Positions 27,865-34,510 of a stretch of 34,510 bases of DNA are shown here, one piece after another. Under the pieces are notes generated by a model. It did not search any database. It was not told where the DNA came from and saw nothing but the letters and a program-made list of their open reading frames with translations. Position 1 is the stretch's first letter; the number at the start of each line of letters is the position of its first letter. The position numbers and the translations under genes are program-made. Source of the stretch: Podochytrium sp. JEL0797 (lineage: Eukaryota; Chytridiomycota; Chytridiomycetes; Chytridiales; Chytriomycetaceae); the NCBI GenBank assembly GCA_027596195.1, contig JADGJG010000170.1:1-34510 (forward strand), read 5' to 3'.

Positions 27865-30800
27865 ATGCTTTCGAGCCAAGAGGTCCGCGTCAAAGCCGAG
27901 CCCGGAGCCAGTCCCAGTGCCAGCCAGGCGGCCAACCCCACTGCCAGTGCCAGTAACTCACAAACAACCGCACCCTTCGAGGAACACCCGCCCCGCCTGA
28001 TGATTGCGAAGCTCGTTCTGCGCAACTTCAAGTCCTATGCCGGCGCCGTCGAGATTGGGCCCTTCCACAAGGTAAGTCCTATTGCGGGAAACCCGTCGCT
28101 AACTACTCAATGCAGTCCTTCACCTCCATCGTCGGTCCAAACGGCTCCGGAAAGTCAAACGTGATCGATGCCCTCCTCTTCGTCTTTGGCTTCAAGGCAA
28201 AGAAAATGCGCCAGGGCAAACTGTCCGACTTGATCCACAAATCCGCAAACCTCCAGAACCTCGAGAGCGGAGGCGTCGAGGTCCATTTCCACGAAATCGT
28301 TGATCTGGTTAGCGCTTGAATTGCTTGTTCGTTACGAATCTCTCGTTTTTAACCCTGGAAACCCTCAGCCCGGTCCGGACGCGTATCGCATCGTTCCTGA
28401 CTCCCAACTCATTGTCTCGCGTACAGTCGAGAAGGGCGGAAAGACGGACAAGAGCACATACCGCATCAATGGCCGCACCTCGTCATTCGGTGAAGTCACG
28501 GACCTGTTGAAGGCCAAGGGTGTCGATTTGGACCACAAGAGATTTTTGATTTTGCAGGTGCGTGTGTGTCTTACGTGCGACGTGTGCTTGTGGGATGTGC
28601 GCGAGGTGGCTTTATTGTTGTTGAAGGAATGCTGGTATAAGCACTCGTGTTTTGATATCTTGGAAGGACCGGAACGAAACTGGAGCTGAGGGGGAACAGT
28701 CACGTTCGGAGCGATGTATTCATTTGCCAGAGAAACCGGAGTGCCATCGGAGAGCGACGCTTATCTCCCATATTCTCTCTCCCTACACCCACGCAAAACA
28801 ATGACATGAACAAACCCCCAAACAACAGGGAGAGGTCGAATCCATCGCCCTCATGAAACCCAAAGCCCCGAGCGAGCACGAAGATGGGCTCCTCGAATAC
28901 ATGGAAGACATTATTGGCACGTCCAAATACAAGGAACAGATTGAGACTCTTGCTAAAGAATTGGACTCGGTATCCGAAGAGCGCGAAGAGAAACTGCATC
29001 GTTTGAAGATTGTAGAAAAGGAGAAGTCGGCTTTGGAGGTTCGTCGTGTATTTGGCGCTTTTGTTTTCGACCATTCAATTTAAATCCCTTTGCTCAGCCC
29101 AAGAAGCAAGAAGCTGAAGAGTTCATTCAAACCGAGAACATGCTGGCATTGAAGAGGAACCAACTCCACCAAATGGACATGTTTGATCTCAAGGTTGAGG
29201 CCGAGAGTTGTACGAAGAAGATTGTAAGCCCCTGCCGATTCACCCCGTCCTTGTTGCATCTCCCGACACAATCTCACCCGCGTTAAAATCAAATAGCAAG
29301 AAATCACGGCCCAACTCGACCAAGAACGCGAAAACTTTTCCGTCATTTCGAAACAAGTCGGGCAACTCGAGAACCAGTACACGACCGTTTCGAAAGAGTT
29401 TCAGGTAATTTCTTTCATTTCAATTGCTTTTGTTGATTGCTCTCATGCTTACCACCCGTTTTTTTTGACAGGAAATGTTTGAGCAAACGGAAGTCTTGAA
29501 GAAGGATTCCCAAAAGGCGGACCGCAAGGAAGTCGAGCTTCGCGAAAAGGAGAAGCATCTCGTGGGCAAGAAGAAGAAGGTTGAGAAGGCGCTGAAGCAG
29601 GTAAAATCAAAATCAAAGCCAGAAAACGCGGCTCAACCCGGCCTTGTTGCACTTCTCCCCCGCCATTCCCCGTAAAACTGACTAAATTTATTTTTCCCTC
29701 CCCCGATAGGACAACTTTACGAAAGCCGATCACAGAACGTGGATGAAGAACTTTGACACGGACTTGGAGAAGGCCGAGATTGAGGTTAAGGAGCTCACGG
29801 ACCGTCTTGCGCGTGAGGAAAAGGAGTTGGAGACTATCAGTGAGGCATTGAAGGGTAAATTGTTCTTGTTGTTTTCTCCCCGTTTTCGCGTGCCTTTCTG
29901 GGAGTCGCTCACCCGCCCCCCAAACACACAGGAAAAACTCAACAGTTCCAGACGCAAATCGAGCAAAAACAAGTCGAGCTGTTGCCGTGGGTTGAGAAAA
30001 TCAACGACAAGCAGTCCAAAATGGATGTTGCTCAGTCAGAGTTGGACTTGTTGATTACGCGAAGCGAGGAGGCGCAATCTGCGCTGGCGACGGCCAAGAA
30101 GCACCTGGAGGAGTTCAGAATATTGAATGCGGACAAGGTTTTGTTTTTCAATTTTTGTTGCCGAGGAAAAACGAGGCGACTAAACCGCGAGTTTTGTTTT
30201 CCAGGTCGAAAAAATTCAGGAGGAAGAATCCAACTTTGAGATGCTCAAGAACACGTTGGAGCAGTTGAATGTGAAGCTTCAGGTTCGTGTTGTGATGTGT
30301 GCCCCTGTCCCTGTTCCATGCAACGCGAAACTCACCTTTTCCATTCAGAAATACGTCGAGAAGGAAGCCAATCTTCAAGCGCAACTGAACTCTGCTCGCG
30401 GAAAGGTGGCCGAGGCGCGACTCTCGATGCAGTCGACGCAATCACGCAACGCCATTTTGACCAACCTGTTGAAGCAGAAGCAGTCAGGAAAAATCCCAGG
30501 CATTTGCGTACGTTGATTTTCTTTGTACTCCTTCGTCGGTTGTTGGGTGTATGCTGAACCAAGTTTCCCTTTTCCAGGGCCGCTTGGGAGACCTCGGAGT
30601 CATTGACGACAAGTACGATGTCGCCATTACCACCGCCTGCGGCTCCCTCAACAACATTGTCGTCGAAACAGTCGAATGCGCTCAAAAATGCATCGAGTTC
30701 CTCAAATGCCACAACCTCGGCAGCGCGTCCTTCATGGCCCTCGACAAAATCGCGCCCTTCAACAACGTCACCTTCAACGCGCCCTCAGGCTCGAAACGCC

Positions 30801-33143
30801 TGTTTGACCTCGTGACGCCCAAAGACGCGCGGTTCCGGTCCGTGTTTTACCAGGTGCTCAAAAACACGCTCGTTGCGACGGATTTGAAGAGTGCGAATGC
30901 GATTGCGTTTGGCGGATCGATTCGGCACCGGGTTGTCACGCTCGAAGGGCAGTTGATTGACACGAGTGGAACCATGAGTGGAGGTGGTGGGCGGCCGTTG
31001 AGGGGAGGCATGTCGAACAAGTTTTCGAATGCGAATGCGGTGAGTGTGGAGCAGTTGCAGGATTTGGAAGCGGAGGAGAGGGGTGCGGAGGGGAAGTTGG
31101 TGGAGCATTTAAGAAAGAAGAGGGAGTATGAGGTGGAGAGGGATCGGATCCAGAAGGAGATTCCTGCGGTGGAGTTTCGGTTGAGTAAGTTGAGGATGGA
31201 GGTGGGGAGTTTGGAGAGGCAGATTGGGGATGCGGAGAAACAGGTTGCGAGTTTGAGGTTTGTTTTTTTGCGTTTATGCTTTTGTGGCGTTTTGTTTGGG
31301 TGGGTGTTGACTCGATTTTTCCCCCTCGACAACAGCAAAAAGTCGGACGGACCGAGCAAGGAGGACCTCAGCAAGATTTCTGAGCTCAAGGGCATTGTGG
31401 CCAAACTGCAGTCCGAAATCAACAAGCTGCAGGTGTCCAAGTCGAAGTTTGACGACGAAATCCACGCGCTTCAGGACCAGATTCTCCAAGCGGGAGGAGT
31501 CAAGCTCCGTAGTCAGAAGGCGACTGTCGATGGAATCGTTCAGCTGATGGACGGGTGCAACGGACAAATCAAGAAGCTCAAAATTGAAAAGACGACGCGC
31601 GAGAAGGCGTTGGTGAAAGTGGAGGCCAGCATTGAGCGCAAGGAGGTGGAGTTGCAGGAGGCAGATGAAGAGTATGAGGAGGTAGAGAAGAACTTGGTTG
31701 AGGTTTCGAGGGCGCAGGTTACGCTCAAGGATCACTTGGGAGATGCGGAGGCAGTTGAGTCTTTTCTTTGCGCGTTTGTGGTTGCGGGGATTGCTGTTGG
31801 GTTATTAATCTCGTATTCTATTCACATCGTTTCCAGGCTCTCGAAGACAAGGGCGCTGAGAGGGAGGCACTCAAGGCTGAGTTGGGCTCCAAAAGTTCTG
31901 TCATCACCAACTTCAAGGCTGTCGAGGTACTTTTCTTGTTTTTGGTGGCTTCAATCATTCTGAAGCTGATCTCCTATGTCTTGTTTGCCACAGTTGCGCC
32001 TCACGTCCAGCATTGCCGAGAAGGAGAAGAATGCTCAATCCGCCATCAAGATGGTGAAGCAACTCGCGCACACGATTTCCACTCTTCAGCTTCAAGTCAC
32101 TGGGTGAGTCTTGATCGAGTGTAATATTCGAACGGCTTACACTGACCTACTTTTCGGCTTCGCATTTTAGATTCGAAGAGGAAGAAGTGGAACCTCTTCG
32201 TGAGTACACAGCTGACGAGCTGGCCATGATGGACCCAGCTATTTTGGAGCACGATATTCAAAAGTTGAATGGTAACAACCGCATTTTGTTTTTGCGGTTG
32301 TGCATTTCTGACGCGTTTTCGATTTTTCAGACGAAATCTGCAAGATGACGCCCAACCTCAGTGCTCTCACTGAATATCGCCAGAAAATGACCATCTACTT
32401 GGCGCGTTTCAAGGACCTCGAGGAGTCCACGGCCAAGCGCGATGAGATTCGAAACTCGCACGAAAAGCTGCGCAAGAGACGGTTGGATGAGTTTATGGAA
32501 GGATTTTACACGATTTCGTACAAGCTCAAGGAGATGTACCAGGTAATTTTGTTTGAATTCACATGCAAGCTTGGTTGTTGCTCACCTGCCTCGTTTTTTT
32601 TTCTGTGGCCAGATGATCACGCTCGGTGGAAACGCCGAACTCGAGTTGGTTGATAGTATGGATCCGTTCTCGGAGGGTATCATCTTCAGTGTCATGCCGC
32701 CAAAGAAGAGTTGGAAGAACATTTGTAATCTGTCTGGAGGAGAGAAGGTTGAATTTTATTCGATTTCTCAATCGATTTTTATACTGATGACCCAATGTCA
32801 CACGCAGACACTCAGTTCTCTTGCCCTCGTGTTTGCCTTGCACCACTACAAACCAACGCCGCTGTATTTCATGGACGAAATTGATGCCGCTCTTGATTTC
32901 CGCAATGTGTCGATTGTTGCGAATTACATCAAGGAACGGACCAAGAACGCGCAGTTTATCATCATTAGTTTGAGAAACAACATGTTTGAGCTGGCGGATC
33001 GGTTGGTGGGAATTTACAAGGTATGCTCGAGTCGGTGAAAATTTGGGTTTTCTGTGTGTTGACTTTTTTGATTTTCTTTTTGCCAGACGGACAACACTAC
33101 CAAGAGTATCACCATCAACCCAAATACGATCGTGATTGAGTGA
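27865..33143 (+). CDS. SMC4: Structural maintenance of chromosomes protein 4 (condensin SMC4)
   Basis: SMC4 pairs with SMC2 to form the ATPase core of condensin, which compacts chromosomes. Twenty exons join in frame (1254 aa): 27865-28071, 28116-28307, 28369-28557, 28829-29038, 29098-29223, 29297-29404, 29472-29600, 29710-29854, 29932-30137, 30205-30282, 30349-30507, 30578-31257, 31336-31753, 31837-31926, 31994-32103, 32171-32271, 32331-32542, 32613-32747, 32808-33020, 33087-33143. Walker A is GPNGSGKSN (about 76-84). SMC4-type [16 protein letters not shown] follows. Long coiled coils flank the hinge in exon 12 ([20 protein letters not shown]). The signature is LSGGEK (about 1160-1165) and Walker B is LYFMDEID (about 1184-1191). 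The [14 protein letters not shown] and [10 protein letters not shown] ends separate SMC4 from SMC1-3. It is a little shorter than the usual ~1300 aa. Confidence 0.97.
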
Positions 33144-33439
33144 TTTTTTGCAACTTGTATACTATTTATAAAAGAAAAAAAAGGGGAAGTGAGAAATTTC
33201 AAAATTCCTTTTCATTCGAAAGTTTTCGAATTGTTTCATTCGCGCGCAGTGCGCGCTCTTGCAGACCTTATTTTAAGGAGAGAACGAGAAGGAAGGCGGA
33301 TTGTGTCCGAAAAATCAGAACGCGGGCGTCACCTCGGCACATTTTTAAACCATCAGCTTTTATTCTTCAGGCCTTCCGCCTTCTAGGGCGGATATGATAT
33401 AATTTTTTGACACGCGCATCACATTCACACATCCCCCAT

Positions 33440-34355
33440 TTAAAGAACAATCACGTCGTCATCCAATATCTCAATCGCATCTCCGTTGTCCAGCTTGGCC
33501 TTCTTGTTGCCTCCCTCATCCACCTCCATCCCGTCTTCGAGAGGTCTCCTTTCAGCCTCGGGCGTCGCGGCCTTCATCACGGGTCTCGGTGGAATCTGCT
33601 TATCTCCATCCAGCGTGAAGCCCTTCTTGCCAGCCCTGCAAAAAAAAAAAGAGTCGCTTGTTCAATTCCAAGAACATCTGCAAAACAAGAATCGCAACAC
33701 TCAACTCATGCACCACAAACACATTGATGACGTGACTTTTGCTCGCGTCGTCGTCATTGTCCACGAGGACCAACACGCGTTTGCCCGATTTGAGCTCGAG
33801 CTTGTCAAACGTTTCGCTCGCGTTGTCGTCGAAATCGGGGTCGTAGATCATTCTGTACCAAACATGAACCCACAAAAAATATTCAGCACCAAAAACACGC
33901 ACCAAGGCCCCAAACAATAAAAACAAAATCAGCGCGTTTTACCTTCCTTCCTCATTAATCGTGACTTCCCCTTCAACCTTTAACTCCTTGTTCAACACCG
34001 AGTCCACAAACTCACCGAGCGTGAACACCGCCGTGTCGACCGCTAGGGTAAAGTACCCGGCTTGACACGTGCCACAGTCCTTGTTGGGTGCGGGTGGGGT
34101 TTCGCCACACACGAGTTGCGTGCGTTGACCACCATGGGCGAGGTAAGTCTGGATTCCGAGAAAAAAAGGCAAGCGCGTTGAGCAAACGGGGAGGGAGGGA
34201 GAGGGAGGCTTATGGGATCACCCTCCCGAAATCAAAACTCACATTTTTGCACTGATCCGACTCATTGTTGAGAATTTTGAACGCCTGGAGAACCATGAGT
34301 CCCGCAATGATGGCGTTTGTGGTCGAGATGGCAGGAATAATATTTCCAGCCATTT
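33440..34355 (-). CDS. UBA2: SUMO-activating enzyme subunit 2 (UBA2), C-terminal part
   Basis: UBA2 is the catalytic half of the SUMO E1. Four exons are seen: 34355-34243, 34148-33943, 33852-33706 and 33635-33440, all phase-consistent. The upstream coding part lies beyond the window or in the unreliable edge sequence. The visible part starts with MAGNIIPAISTTNAIIAGL, a block conserved in E1 enzymes. It continues with QCKNTYLAH and the zinc-binding pair in NKDCGTCQAG, then a ubiquitin-like fold with EVTINEEGRMIYDPDFDDN. The tail has a basic stretch (NKKAKL) and ends IEILDDDVIVL, hydrophobic next to acidic as in SUMO-interacting motifs. The catalytic Cys is not in the window. It is convergent with SMC4 (296 bp). 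Confidence 0.9.
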
Positions 34356-34510
34356 CTAAAACAGAGTGGGGGGGGGGGGGGGGGGGAAGGGGGGGAAAAA
34401 ATGGGGTTATGGCCAACCCAAAAAATTTTGGGGGGGGGGTCCGGGCGGGATAGTCCCGGGATAGGGTCCGGGGAGGGACATTATACACCGCATTAAAAAA
34501 ATTGACCAAA
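34356..34510. other. Low-quality or low-complexity sequence at the window edge
   Basis: This stretch holds a run of 18 G at about 34369-34386 and further G runs at 34389-34395 and 34429-34438. No upstream UBA2 exon can be read. The first bases on the UBA2 strand (ACTCTGTTTTAG) look like a true intron end; the rest looks like a contig-end artefact. Confidence 0.6.

Noticed and set aside
1..34510. Search for CRISPR arrays, insertion sequences, rRNA or prophage
   Set aside because: No regularly spaced repeats, transposase-like frames or rRNA segments were seen. The region is eukaryotic nuclear DNA.

Overview
This window is eukaryotic nuclear DNA, most likely from a flagellated (zoosporic, chytrid-type) fungus. 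The evidence is dense genes split by short introns of about 50-160 bp. The introns have GT..AG ends, and some have CTAAC/CTAAT-like branch sites. The gene set mixes fungal-type genes (a Sos7-like kinetochore protein, Misato/DML1, COX11, a V-ATPase G subunit whose first exon is only the start codon) with genes of flagella and basal bodies (IFT57, a SAXO-type axonemal microtubule protein, centrin). All names come from reading translated exons by eye; no database search was run. Spliced genes are given from start to stop codon, and the exons I could reconstruct in frame are listed in each entry.

Layout. 1-5000 (+): 3' end of an NDUFAF7-like complex I assembly factor, DPH2 (diphthamide synthesis), EMC7 (ER membrane complex) and an unrecognised TPR-like protein. 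5061-8219 (-): Misato/DML1 and COX11, with a decayed copy of COX11's last exon between them. 8220-9232: about 1 kb with no convincing gene. 9233-11074: a 66-aa unknown ORF (-) head to head with IFT57 (+). 11127-14309 (-): a coiled-coil protein with four fibronectin III-like domains, one per phase 1-1 exon. 14616-16834 (+): the Sos7-like gene. 16928-17867 (-): V-ATPase G. 17877-18653 (+): an MRH-like membrane protein. 18800-20650 (+): an intronless low-complexity protein. 20735-25245 (+): RFC1 in 21 exons. 25392-27842 (-): SAXO-like gene and centrin. 27865-33143 (+): SMC4 in 20 exons. 33440-34355 (-): 3' part of UBA2, running into poor sequence at the edge.

How they relate. Most are housekeeping genes in compact head-to-head or tail-to-tail pairs. 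Some divergent start codons lie only 9, 22 and 55 bp apart. Three or more flagellar genes sit within about 18 kb. RFC1 (clamp loading), SMC4 (condensin), the Sos7-like gene (kinetochore) and UBA2 (SUMO E1) are cell-cycle genes. The most unusual signal is compositional: long coding exons on both strands begin C-rich and end G-rich on the coding strand. By hand counts, GC skew moves from about -0.2 to -0.7 in the first ~120-180 nt to +0.4 to +0.9 in the last part.
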